Shown: positions 33,143 to 41,449 of the stretch, one piece after another | Layout: each line of letters opens with the position of its first letter | How positions within the stretch are numbered: the first letter of the stretch is position 1 | From: Bacteroidota bacterium | GTDB taxonomy: Bacteria > Bacteroidota > Bacteroidia > Chitinophagales > Chitinophagaceae | Direction: 5' to 3' | NCBI GenBank assembly: GCA_016868455.1 | Contig: VGGV01000010.1 | Span: 42,003 to 106,002, forward strand | Length of the DNA stretch: 64,000 nt | Made by a program: the position numbers and the translations under genes | Notes under the pieces: generated by a model | The model's input: the letters and a program-made list of their open reading frames with translations, nothing else | What the model was told of the DNA's origin: nothing | Databases searched by the model: none

Positions 33143-33762
33143 CAGGTTGTCGTTGCTTTCTTTTTCCATTCTTTATACCCCCACCAGGCCATGGCAAGAA
33201 ACAGTACATACATCAGGGAGAACAGCATAAGGCCTTTATAGAAATTCAAAGGTATTGCCACAATATTGGAAAATATCCAGGCCAGCCAGTTCTCAATTTT
33301 TCGTTTAGCCATCCACCACATAGCCGTTACGGCAGAAGCTGACACAAGCGAATCAAGCACCGGCGTATTACTGTCGGTAAGTTTCAGCAGCACAAAATGA
33401 ATGACAACCCAGAAAAATAAAAAGAACCCAATGCCAAACAGCAACTGAGGCTTTGTACACCAGCGGATGGGGTAGGTATAATGTTCTGCGTCTTTTTTCT
33501 GCACCCAATTATACCAGCCATAAACACTCATCAGAAAATAGTAAATATTGAGCGAGGCATCGGCATACAATGGCGGATGAACCATGAAAAAGTAAACATA
33601 TGCAGCGAGCAGAACTCCAATGATGCCGGTGGGGTACACCAGTACATTATTCTTACGGGCATACCATACACTGGCAATTTGGGCCAGAGTGCTTACCCAC
33701 TCTGGCCACCGGGTTTGCCGCACATTTTCAATAAATTGTTGCCAGATTTCCTGGAAAGTCAA
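33142..33762 (-). CDS. pnuC: Nicotinamide riboside transporter PnuC
   Basis: The 206-residue protein has seven hydrophobic segments. VYPTGIIGVLLAAYVYFF near residue 41 and MSVYGWYNWVQKKD near 79 (the WxxxYGWxxW element) are PnuC hallmarks; DSLVSASAVTAMWWMAKRK and NFYKGLMLFSLMYVLFLAMA follow. PnuC moves nicotinamide riboside by facilitated diffusion and depends on intracellular phosphorylation, consistent with the NadR-like kinase gene at 29607-30140. It overlaps the start of the GT39 gene. Confidence 0.9.
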   Translation of the reverse strand: MTFQEIWQQFIENVRQTRWPEWVSTLAQIASVWYARKNNVLVYPTGIIGVLLAAYVYFFMVHPPLYADASLNIYYFLMSVYGWYNWVQKKDAEHYTYPIRWCTKPQLLFGIGFFLFFWVVIHFVLLKLTDSNTPVLDSLVSASAVTAMWWMAKRKIENWLAWIFSNIVAIPLNFYKGLMLFSLMYVLFLAMAWWGYKEWKKKATTT

Positions 33763-33788
33763 GAATGATGGGTTTTTTCAAAAATAAC

Positions 33789-34382
33789 CTATTCCACCGG
33801 CCGCCTGTATTTTTTCCAGCTTCTCAGGTATTTTATTCCTCCTGATGTTTTAAATCTTGTCGGTATCTGCTGCCATTGCCCCTTTTCAAATTTCCACACA
33901 AGGAAATGCAGGTGAGGCACCATGGCATAGCCTGTTTTACCAGCAAGACCTATCACTTGCCCTTCTTTTACCGTATCGCCAACATTCACCAGTGCGCCGT
34001 TGTGTTTCAGGTGCCAGTACCCGGCCCGGCTTCCATCGGTGTGCTGAATGATGATATTATTTCCCTGCGAACGGTATTTTCTGTTAAGCCCTCCCTTTGC
34101 TCTTTCTTCCTTTACTCTTGTTACCACTCCGGCCCTTGCAGCAGTAATGCTGTCGCCTTTTCTTAAATTAAAATCAAGCGCTGCCCTCTCTTTATGTGTG
34201 AAGCGGCTGAAATAACCCTGTATCACCCGGTATCCTTTCCCCTGTTTAAACGGCAGTGCATAGAGATAACTGGTATCGTCTTTAATTATACCTTTTTGAA
34301 GATGTTTGATTTCCTTCCGCAACGGGTTATTGCTCACTGAGCAGGAAACCAGGCATACTCCTGAAACCAAGAACAGGAATTT
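33789..34382 (-). CDS. M23 family peptidase, lipoprotein
   Basis: From ATG 34382 the product is 197 residues and starts with a lipoprotein signal (MKFLFLVSGVCLVSC, lipobox Cys about residue 15). The LytM fold has THKERAALDFNL near residue 62 with the first zinc ligands, GNNIIIQHTDGSRAGYWHLKH in the middle, and MVPHLHFLVW near 166, which carries the HxH. M23 enzymes cut peptide cross-links in peptidoglycan; all ligand-like residues are present, though the first motif lacks the usual Gly-Ile spacing, so activity is not certain. An earlier ATG at 34415 overlaps the IS200 fragment. Confidence 0.85.
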   Translation of the reverse strand, partial: KFLFLVSGVCLVSCSVSNNPLRKEIKHLQKGIIKDDTSYLYALPFKQGKGYRVIQGYFSRFTHKERAALDFNLRKGDSITAARAGVVTRVKEERAKGGLNRKYRSQGNNIIIQHTDGSRAGYWHLKHNGALVNVGDTVKEGQVIGLAGKTGYAMVPHLHFLVWKFEKGQWQQIPTRFKTSGGIKYLRSWKKYRRPVE

Positions 34383-34404
34383 CATAACTGTGAAATTAAG
34401 TACA

Positions 34405-34596
34405 TCAATGAACATGGTCTGAATCTGTTCCTATCTCTATAAATTCGATCTCATATCTCTCCGTTATTTCAAAACATATCAACAACAAACTCTTTGTCAC
34501 CTCTGCACTAAATATTTTTCTCCGATACTTTGCCGGACACACCAAATGATATAATAGTACCCTTACATTATGCGATTTCGAGATATTCTCTGCCAT
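34405..34596 (-). pseudogene. IS200/IS605-type transposase fragment
   Basis: The 63 codons read MAENISKSHNVRVLLYHLVC, PAKYRRKIFSAEVTKSL and EIGTDSDHVH, then a stop. This is the N-terminal half of a Y1 transposase, with the HUH motif (DHVH) just before the break. The C-terminal half with the catalytic Tyr, about 85 residues, is missing, so it cannot transpose. It lies directly upstream of the M23 gene and beside the truncated xanthine-dehydrogenase-like gene. Confidence 0.8.
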
Positions 34597-34632
34597 ATCT
34601 CAAATATCTTAATTTCTTTGTACTGCGTAATG

Positions 34633-34653
34633 CCCAGGGGCAAGCCCACTGGG
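34633..34653. repeat. Hairpin at the presumed IS200/IS605 end
   Basis: Nested arms CCCAG/CTGGG and GGGC/GCCC with an AA loop and one bulged A form a stem at the 5' side of the transposase fragment. Subterminal hairpins of this kind are recognised by Y1 transposases. Its place between the fragment and the truncated gene suggests it is the left end of the element. Confidence 0.55.
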
Positions 34654-34707
34654 AATTCTTACCGATTAAAGTCAATTCAGAAAAAGTACAATATAACGGA
34701 CAGGATG

Positions 34708-35980
34708 CTATCGGAAGCCGAAGCAGAACTCAGTCCGAACAGGATGCGTCAAGGGCGGCACCGGCTCCACGCCACCGGCGGATATACCGGCTTTTTCAAT
34801 TGTACCACTCTTTAACTGCAAGCAAATAGCGGTATTCACACTGGCAATATCCAGGTGTGTACGCTTGCTCACTTTTTCAAAATTGAAATAAGAGTGCTTG
34901 ACCGGCAGCTCAAATGAAATATGGGTGATCACCTCTTCGGGTTTTTTATCCAGTTGCTTATATCCTTTATAAAAACTCCGCAACGGGATTTTTCTTTCAG
35001 ATACCGGCTTCATTCCTGTCCCGTCTGCGGGAATGGCAAGTGTAAGTTGTGCATCCAGCGCCAGGGAAAAAATAGTAAAATCACCGATGGGAGAAGCATT
35101 GATAAAATTTCCGGCAATGGTGGCCATATTCCTTATTGGTGTGGATGAAACCAGTTTGGAATACCGGTAAAAACCAGGAAACGCTTCATTGATAACAGCT
35201 GAATTTCGCAGGTCGCTTACCGTGGCCGATGAGGCAGGTGTTGCCTTCTTTTGTAATACCGTTCAGTTCAGGATGGTCAAACAGGAAACGAATGGCCGCA
35301 TCCTTCATCTCATCATGTTTCTGCACATACAAATCCGTACCGCCGCCCACAAAATGCGGCCTTTCTTTCAGCGAAGCAGCATCTTTCAGCGCCGAAGAAA
35401 TGATTTGGCCGGCGATAAATTGAAGTTGTTCTTTGATTCCTGCAAAATAATCCGGCAGTATCCCCTTTTCTGTTACAAACTGTATTGCATTGCTTTTACC
35501 CTGCAGTTGCTCCGCCACCTGTGCAGCCGCCCTTTCAATGGATTTGTATCCTGTGCACCGGCAGATATTTCCGTCAACCGCAGCAATTGCATTTTCCCGG
35601 GTGGGCATCGCATCACTCAGGCAAAAACCTGCCAGCGACATGATAAAACCCGGCGTGCAGAAACCGCACTGCGTGGCGCCGCAGTCGGCCATGGCCTGTT
35701 GCATGAAATTCAGCCTGTCGGGAAAATTGATCCCTTCTATGGTTACAATATGCTTCCCGTGAGCATTGCCCAGCGGCATCAGGCAACTGGTCATGTACTG
35801 GTAGCGCAGTTCATCATTTACAATTTCACCCACCAGCACAGTACAGGCGCCACAGTCGCCTTCGCGGCAGCCGATTTTGGTACCGGTAAGATGCCGGCGA
35901 TAGCGTATAAAATCCAGCAGCGTCATACCCGGCGGCAGCTTCGTGGCAATTGTTTCCCGGTTGAGCATAAAATTTATCAA
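34708..35980 (-). pseudogene. Xanthine dehydrogenase small-subunit-like gene, frameshifted and truncated
   Basis: The first frame (35980 down to about 35205) gives a 2Fe-2S ferredoxin domain (GCREGDCGACTVLVG), the second Fe-S domain (CGATQCGFCTPGFI, GNICRCTGY) and the start of an FAD-binding domain (FVGGGTDLYVQ). Near 35205 one base is missing, and the sense continues as ATVSDLRNSAVINEAF, STPIRNMATIAGNFINASPI to ISAGGVEPVP at about 34755. There the homology ends beside the IS200 remnant, so the C-terminus is cut. The molybdenum-binding large subunit is not adjacent. XDH-type enzymes oxidise purines or related heterocycles; this copy is probably dead. Confidence 0.85.
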
Positions 35981-36043
35981 ACTATTTTTATAGTTTAGTT
36001 TCTAAAGTTAACCCAATTCGGCAGAAATTGTAAGCCGTAAGCC

Positions 36044-37096
36044 ATGCAGTTGTTCGCCGGCGATACTCAAAAAACAAAGCCTGGAGAAAAGCCCTCACAG
36101 GCAGGAGTAATTTATTTCCGCCTCATTGCCCTGTGGGTACTGTGCGAAGCAATGTTGGGCGGCATTATTCATGGTTTTAAAATACCCGTTTCCGGCCTGG
36201 TGGTGGGCAGCTCAGCGGTTATCTGTATTTGCCTCATCGGCTGGTATGTGCCGGCAAGGGGTGCCATCATCAAAGCCACTCTGATCGTGGCGGTATTCAA
36301 AATGATGCTGAGCCCGCAAACGCCGCCAACAGCATATATTGCAGTCTTTTTTCAGGGCATTCTGGGTGAGTTCTTACTGCGGAATAAAAAATATTACAGG
36401 GCTGCCTGCGTGACCCTGGCGGTATTGGCATTACTGGAGTCGGCCTTGCAGCGGGTGCTGGTCCTTACACTGATATACGGAAAAGATTTTTGGGAGGTGG
36501 TGAACAGCTCTATTTACCGGCTCGGCGGCTCGGCGGATACAGATTACAGTTATTTCATCATACTCTGGTATGTGCTCATCCACCTTATTGTGGGTGCCGT
36601 GGTGGGTTTATGGGCCGGCTTTCTGCCCCAGCGCATACAACTGCTGAACGGGCTGCAAAAAAAATATCATATTAAACCTGCAGCAGATACTTCGCCGCTG
36701 ACGGCAAAAACAAAAAGAAAAAGGCCGTTATTCCGCCTTTTTTTCTTCATTATCTGGATAGTGCTGCTGGCCTTATGGTTGCAGTCAGTATTGCATATCG
36801 GCAATCCTTTTATGCCTTCGCATATATCATTGCGTATACTGGTACGCTCCGCAATCATCATCCTTACCTGGTATTTTTTGGTGGGTCCGTTGCTGAAAAG
36901 GGCCCTGCAGAAATGGCTGCAGCAGAAAAAACAGCAATCGGCCTGGCAGGTGCAGCAGGTGGTTGACCAGCTGCCATTTACACGCCACCTCGTTACCCAA
37001 AGCTGGCAAATGAGCTCGGGCAAAAAAGGGATCAACCGTATCATGCTCTCCTGCCGCATTATACTTGCCAATACATTCCATTCTTCCTATGCCTGA
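36044..37096 (+). CDS. Polytopic membrane protein, unknown (possible ECF-type substrate component)
   Basis: The 350-residue protein has about six N-terminal helices (FRLIALWVLCEAMLGGIIHG, SGLVVGSSAVICICLIGWYV, ITHLIVGAVVGLWAGF-like stretch near 190) and two more after residue 225, followed by a basic tail. Small-residue-rich helices and the GFKIPVSGLVVG motif recall ECF transporter S-components, but I cannot name a family. It overlaps the P-loop NTPase gene at 37089 by 8 bp, so the two are translationally coupled. A transported metal or cofactor is one possibility; the neighbouring molybdo-flavoprotein-type remnant is suggestive only. Confidence 0.7.
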   Translation: MQLFAGDTQKTKPGEKPSQAGVIYFRLIALWVLCEAMLGGIIHGFKIPVSGLVVGSSAVICICLIGWYVPARGAIIKATLIVAVFKMMLSPQTPPTAYIAVFFQGILGEFLLRNKKYYRAACVTLAVLALLESALQRVLVLTLIYGKDFWEVVNSSIYRLGGSADTDYSYFIILWYVLIHLIVGAVVGLWAGFLPQRIQLLNGLQKKYHIKPAADTSPLTAKTKRKRPLFRLFFFIIWIVLLALWLQSVLHIGNPFMPSHISLRILVRSAIIILTWYFLVGPLLKRALQKWLQQKKQQSAWQVQQVVDQLPFTRHLVTQSWQMSSGKKGINRIMLSCRIILANTFHSSYA

Positions 37097-37565
37097 CGGA
37101 ACGGTGTATATTCTCACCGGGCCGGTGCAAAGCGGCAAAACCACTTCACTGATCCAATGGGCTGCTAAAAGAACCGACGTCTATGGCATTCTTACACCGG
37201 TGGTGAGCGGCAAAAGGGTATTTATGAATGCACAAAGCAAAGAACAATTTTCCATGGAGGCCGATGATGGGGAAACGGCAACTATTCCTGTTGGCCGGTT
37301 TATATTCAGCAAAGCAGGATTTGACCGGGCTATACAAATAATAAGAGCAGCATTAAACCTTCCGGGATGGCTGGTGATTGATGAAGCAGGACCGCTGGAA
37401 TTGAGAGGTGAAGGATTTTATGATGCCTTGAAAGAAATACTGCAAGAAAGAAAAGAAAAAATAATCCTGGTAGTGAGGAAGGGGCTGGCGGAAGAAGTAC
37501 AGCGGTATTTCGCTTTTAACGCAACAAGGCTGATGAACCCTGGTGAATTATTTTCTTTACAATAG
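37089..37565 (+). CDS. P-loop NTPase, THEP1-like
   Basis: From ATG 37089 (an earlier ATG at 37065 would overlap the membrane gene by 32 bp) the product is 158 residues. Walker A is TGPVQSGKTTSL near residue 9, and Walker B with following motif is WLVIDEAGPLELRG near 97. The short single domain and KIILVVRKGLAEEV near the end fit THEP1/DUF265-type nucleoside triphosphatases. It likely couples NTP hydrolysis to, or regulates, the membrane protein that precedes it. The substrate is unknown. Confidence 0.75.
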   Translation: MPDGTVYILTGPVQSGKTTSLIQWAAKRTDVYGILTPVVSGKRVFMNAQSKEQFSMEADDGETATIPVGRFIFSKAGFDRAIQIIRAALNLPGWLVIDEAGPLELRGEGFYDALKEILQERKEKIILVVRKGLAEEVQRYFAFNATRLMNPGELFSLQ

Positions 37566-37582
37566 TCTGAAAAAACAAAACC

Positions 37583-37945
37583 ATGAAACTCTCCCTCTCC
37601 GCCCTGCGCCCCCTTAACGTACAAAGAGCCAAAGAAGGATTTAAATGTTACGATAACCAGCCCCTTACCTACTGGACCACCGCACTGGCCGGTGAAGTGG
37701 GTGAACTCTGCAACATGATCAAAAAAATGCAACGGGTGGAAAAAGGCGGTATTGACGGTGGCAGCAGCTATACCGCCAAAGACATCAGTAAAGAAATGCT
37801 GAAAGAAGAAATCGGCGGTATCGCCATCTACCTGGACCTGCTGGCTTCTTTATTGGATATAAACCTCGAAGACGCCATCATTGACACCTTCAACAGCAAA
37901 TCAGAAAAATACGGGTTCAGCCAGTTCATCCGGTCTTCAGAATAA
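37583..37945 (+). CDS. MazG-like nucleotide pyrophosphohydrolase
   Basis: The 120-residue helical protein has LAGEVGELCNMIKKM near residue 34 and KEEIGGIAIYLDLLASLL near 78, matching the E-x-x-E...E-x-x-D metal-binding pattern of MazG/dCTPase-type all-alpha NTP pyrophosphatases. NSKSEKYGFSQ is the usual tail. Such enzymes hydrolyse noncanonical or excess (d)NTPs to monophosphates. The gene follows the NTPase by 17 bp and may be in the same transcript. Confidence 0.85.
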   Translation: MKLSLSALRPLNVQRAKEGFKCYDNQPLTYWTTALAGEVGELCNMIKKMQRVEKGGIDGGSSYTAKDISKEMLKEEIGGIAIYLDLLASLLDINLEDAIIDTFNSKSEKYGFSQFIRSSE

Positions 37946-38106
37946 TACCCTTTGCAAAAGGTCATTCTGTATTTATATAAATAGATACAAAATGATTTTC
38001 AGCAGGTTAGCGCTGAGAAAAATTGACCACTTTCATCCTTCCCCTTGCCCGTCATCATTGCATCAGGATGGGACCCATACCTAATTTAGCCCGGGAGGAA
38101 AATACA

Positions 38107-38759
38107 ATGAAAATGAAAAAAAGATGGTTACTCTGGATGGCCCTGTGGGCAGGTATGCCTGTTATGGCACAGGGAAAAAACGGGTGGCAAAATGAAAGCT
38201 CATATTTTTCTTTCAGCGCCGGGGTTTCGGTGCCCATTATGTGTTATGCATCATCTAATGTAAATAACAAAGATGCAGGCTTTGCAAAACCCGGATTCAG
38301 CTTTAACATCAGCTATGCCTATCGCTTTGGCAATTATGGCGGTGTGGCTGGTTCTGTTTTTTATGGTCTTAACAAGGCCGGCAGCAGTTCTGTCAAAACC
38401 CTAAGCACACCGGGCAGTTACCGGTATTTTGGATTAATGGCCGGTCCCCTGCTCACAAAAAATTTTTCATCCCGGTGGGAAGGTGATGCCCGGTTCCTGG
38501 GTGGCATAGGCCGGCTGTACACCCCCAGGCTGGTACAGGGCGATGCCGCGGTGCTGGAGGAAAAACAGGCTACGGCTTTTGTATGGGGGGGGGTGGTTTG
38601 GGCATGCGGTATAATCTGTCTGATAATACTTTTCTCACCTTCAGAACGGATCACCTCAACATGCAACCACAACTGAAACTAAAACCCGGCGAAACAGGCA
38701 AAACCGAACAACATATTGTGCTAATCAATGTGGATGCCGGCATCGGCTTCCGGTTCTGA
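38107..38759 (+). pseudogene. Outer-membrane beta-barrel protein, out of frame at a G9 tract
   Basis: ATG 38107 follows GGAGG by 9 bp and opens a signal peptide (WLLWMALWAGMPVMAQ). Beta-strand-like sequence (YFSFSAGVSVPIM, NISYAYRFGNYGGVAGSVFY) runs to FVWGG at about 38590. Beyond the run of nine G at 38585-38593 the sense continues one frame over: GLGMRYNLSDNTFLTFRTDH to LINVDAGIGFRF, a typical barrel closing strand with terminal Phe at 38759. Seven or ten G would restore a single 217-218 residue protein. In the frame as given, translation ends at 38676 with an unrelated tail. The function is unknown. Confidence 0.75.
38585..38593. repeat. G9 homopolymer tract in the beta-barrel gene
   Basis: Nine consecutive G lie inside the coding region; the nearest in-frame lengths are seven and ten. 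Such tracts slip readily during replication and also in sequencing, so both phase variation and read error are open. Confidence 0.85.
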
Positions 38760-38787
38760 ATTGCCGAGATGAAAACCCTTACCTGTC

Positions 38788-38816
38788 TCTCCTGGCTCCC
38801 GGGGGAGATTTTTTAT
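38788..38816 (+). terminator. Possible terminator after the beta-barrel gene
   Basis: TCTCC and GGAGA pair (plus a T.G) around a 10-nt loop, then TTTTTTA follows directly. It lies 29 bp past the beta-barrel stop codon, in a 208-bp gap that otherwise holds nothing clear. Confidence 0.5.
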
Positions 38817-38967
38817 TCTGCAATTGATTTTTGAGCCGGAATTATTTTCTTGATTGATTCAATGATGGCTCTTTCCGATTCCCAAAAAACCAATAGCGTC
38901 AAAAGGTTTATATTTAATGATTATACCCCCTTTTGTTGAAAGTGTTTTTTCAAACTGTTTACGGGTT

Positions 38968-41421
38968 ATGAATTACTCCAAATTATCATTGCTCATTATC
39001 TTCCTTTTTTCGAATATCATTGTCCTGGCGCAGCGGAATATTCCTGATGAAATCAACGGAAAAACGTTTAACCCCTCTACTCTTTTATGGTATACAGAAC
39101 CGGCAAAAAAATGGGATGAAGCACTTCCCGTAGGCAATGGCCGGCTTGGCGCCATGGTATTTGGAAAAAATGGAGAAGAACGCATTCAGTTAAATGAAGA
39201 AACATACTGGTCGGGCGGGCCTTACTCTACAGTTGTAAAAGGCGGGTATAAAGTATTGCCCGAAATTCAAAAAATGGTTTTCGAAGAAAAATATTTAGCG
39301 GCGCATAATTTATTCGGCAGAAATTTAATGGGCTACCCGGTGGAGCAAATGAAATATCAACCCCTCGGCAACCTGCATTTGTTTTTCAAAAACCAGGACA
39401 GCGTAGTCAATTATAAAAGATGGCTGAACCTGGAAGATGGTATTTCGGGAGTCAGTTATTCCGCCAACGGCATTACCTATCAGCGGGAAGTATTTTCTTC
39501 TTCTCCCGACCAGGTAATTGTGGCACGCCTTACTGCAGATAAGTCTAACCGTATTTCTTTTACTGCCAACCTTAGGGGAGAAAGAAACCAGGCACATTCC
39601 AATTATGGAACAGATTATTTCCAGATGGATCCCTATGGCAATGATGGATTGGTGATTGCCGGTAAGTCAACAGACTATTTAGGAGTAGCAGGAAGAATGA
39701 GATATGAAGCAAGATTAAAAGCAGTGCCCGAAGGCGGTACCATGAAAACGGATGGGGTTGATTTAATTATTGAAAATGCCAATGCAGTTACACTCTATTT
39801 TGCTGCCGCCACCAATTTTGTAAATTATAAAGATGTTAGTGCCGACCAGCACAAAAGAGTTGATGAATATTTTAAACGCATTGAAAACAAAAATTTCAAT
39901 ACCGTTCTTGAAGCGGCAGTAGCTGATCATAAAAAATATTTCAGCCGGGTATCATTGCAGTTGCCAAATACTGCAAATTCTTTTTTGCCAACACCTGAAA
40001 GAGTAAAGAAAATTCAGACCGAACCCGATCCTTCCATGGCTGCACTTAGTTATCAATTTGGCAGATACCTGATGATTGGTTCATCAAGACCGGGAACAGA
40101 ACCTGCCAACCTGCAGGGTATCTGGAATGATAACATGAATCCTTCCTGGGATTCAAAATATACTACCAATATTAATACTGAAATGAATTACTGGCCGGTG
40201 GAAAGCGGTAATCTTTCTGAATGTGCCGAACCACTGGTACGTATGATAAGAGAACTGACTGACCAGGGTTCGCAGGTTGCAAAAGAACATTATGGTGCAA
40301 GAGGATGGGTGTTTCATCAGAATACAGATTTGTGGCGGGTGGCAGCGCCGATGGATGGCCCCACATGGGGAACATTTACTGTAGGTGGCGCCTGGCTCTG
40401 CACGCATATCTGGGAACATTATCAATACACAATGGATAAAGAATTTTTAAAAGAAACATATCCATTGATAGAAGGTTCTGTTCAGTTCTTCATGGATTTT
40501 TTAGTGCCGCATCCCAATGGGAAATGGTTGGTGACAAACCCTTCCACATCACCTGAAAATTTTCCGGACGGTGGTGGCAACAAACCCTACTTTGATGAAG
40601 TGACTGCTGGTTTCAGAGAAGGCACAACGATCTGTGCGGGTTCTTCTATTGATATGCAGATCTTATATGATCTCTTTGGCTATTTTATTGAAGCATCAAA
40701 AGTGTTGGGAAAAAATGATGACTTTATCCAGAATGTAAAAGTTGCAAGAGAAAAATTAGTGCCGCCGCAAATTGGAAGAGATGGTTCCTTGCAGGAATGG
40801 GCCGATGACTGGAAATCATTAGAAAAAAATCACCGGCACTTTTCACACATGTATGGATTATATCCCGGTAAAATTTTATATGAAAAAAGAACGCCGGCTT
40901 TGATTGAATCGTATAAAAAAGTATTGGAAGAGAGAGGAGATGGCTCCACCGGATTTTCGAGGGCATGGAAAATGGCCCTGTGGGCAAGACTGAACGACGG
41001 CAACCGGGCTAATAAAATTTATAAAGGCTACCTGAAGGATCAGAGCTGCACTTCGATGTTTTCTTTATGTTTCAGATCCCTACAGGTGGATGGCAATTTT
41101 GGTGTTACTGCTGCTGTTACTGAAATGCTGATGCAGTCGCATGAAGGGTTTATAAATTTGTTACCCGCTTTACCGGATGAATGGAATGAAGGAGCATTTA
41201 ACGGCGTTTGTGCCAGAGGGGCTTTTGAACTGGATTTCTCCTGGAAAAATAAAACCATAACACAGCTGAATATTTTATCCAAAGCCGGCGAAGTGTGCAG
41301 GATTGAATACAAGCCCGGTATGAAGATCAGCAGCAACGGAAAGAGGGTTGTATTTAAAAAACTTCCAAACGGGCTGGTTGAATTTAAAACTGTAAAAGGT
41401 TCTCTTTATCAGGTTCAATAA
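38968..41421 (+). CDS. GH95 family alpha-L-fucosidase
   Basis: From ATG 38968 the product is 817 residues with a signal peptide (LLIIFLFSNIIVLAQ). An N-terminal beta domain (LWYTEPAKKWDEALPVGNG near residue 34, LNEETYWSGGPY near 66) is followed by an (alpha/alpha)6 barrel. GTEPANLQGIWNDNMNPSWD near 375 and TNINTEMNYWPVESGNL near 398 contain the conserved Asn residues of the catalytic site, and NGKWLVTNPSTSPEN and SLQEWADDW the acid/base region. The inverting GH95 family cleaves Fuc-alpha-1,2-Gal and related bonds in plant or mucin glycans. It is secreted or periplasmic, followed 28 bp later by DPP-IV. Confidence 0.93.
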   Translation: MNYSKLSLLIIFLFSNIIVLAQRNIPDEINGKTFNPSTLLWYTEPAKKWDEALPVGNGRLGAMVFGKNGEERIQLNEETYWSGGPYSTVVKGGYKVLPEIQKMVFEEKYLAAHNLFGRNLMGYPVEQMKYQPLGNLHLFFKNQDSVVNYKRWLNLEDGISGVSYSANGITYQREVFSSSPDQVIVARLTADKSNRISFTANLRGERNQAHSNYGTDYFQMDPYGNDGLVIAGKSTDYLGVAGRMRYEARLKAVPEGGTMKTDGVDLIIENANAVTLYFAAATNFVNYKDVSADQHKRVDEYFKRIENKNFNTVLEAAVADHKKYFSRVSLQLPNTANSFLPTPERVKKIQTEPDPSMAALSYQFGRYLMIGSSRPGTEPANLQGIWNDNMNPSWDSKYTTNINTEMNYWPVESGNLSECAEPLVRMIRELTDQGSQVAKEHYGARGWVFHQNTDLWRVAAPMDGPTWGTFTVGGAWLCTHIWEHYQYTMDKEFLKETYPLIEGSVQFFMDFLVPHPNGKWLVTNPSTSPENFPDGGGNKPYFDEVTAGFREGTTICAGSSIDMQILYDLFGYFIEASKVLGKNDDFIQNVKVAREKLVPPQIGRDGSLQEWADDWKSLEKNHRHFSHMYGLYPGKILYEKRTPALIESYKKVLEERGDGSTGFSRAWKMALWARLNDGNRANKIYKGYLKDQSCTSMFSLCFRSLQVDGNFGVTAAVTEMLMQSHEGFINLLPALPDEWNEGAFNGVCARGAFELDFSWKNKTITQLNILSKAGEVCRIEYKPGMKISSNGKRVVFKKLPNGLVEFKTVKGSLYQVQ

Positions 41422-41449
41422 TCGTAACTGTATTTTAAAAACTAACAAT

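Noticed and set aside
34555..34830. Plus-strand open frames across the IS200 remnant and truncated dehydrogenase
   Set aside because: They are the reverse of the transposase and flavoprotein codons and contain no protein similarity.
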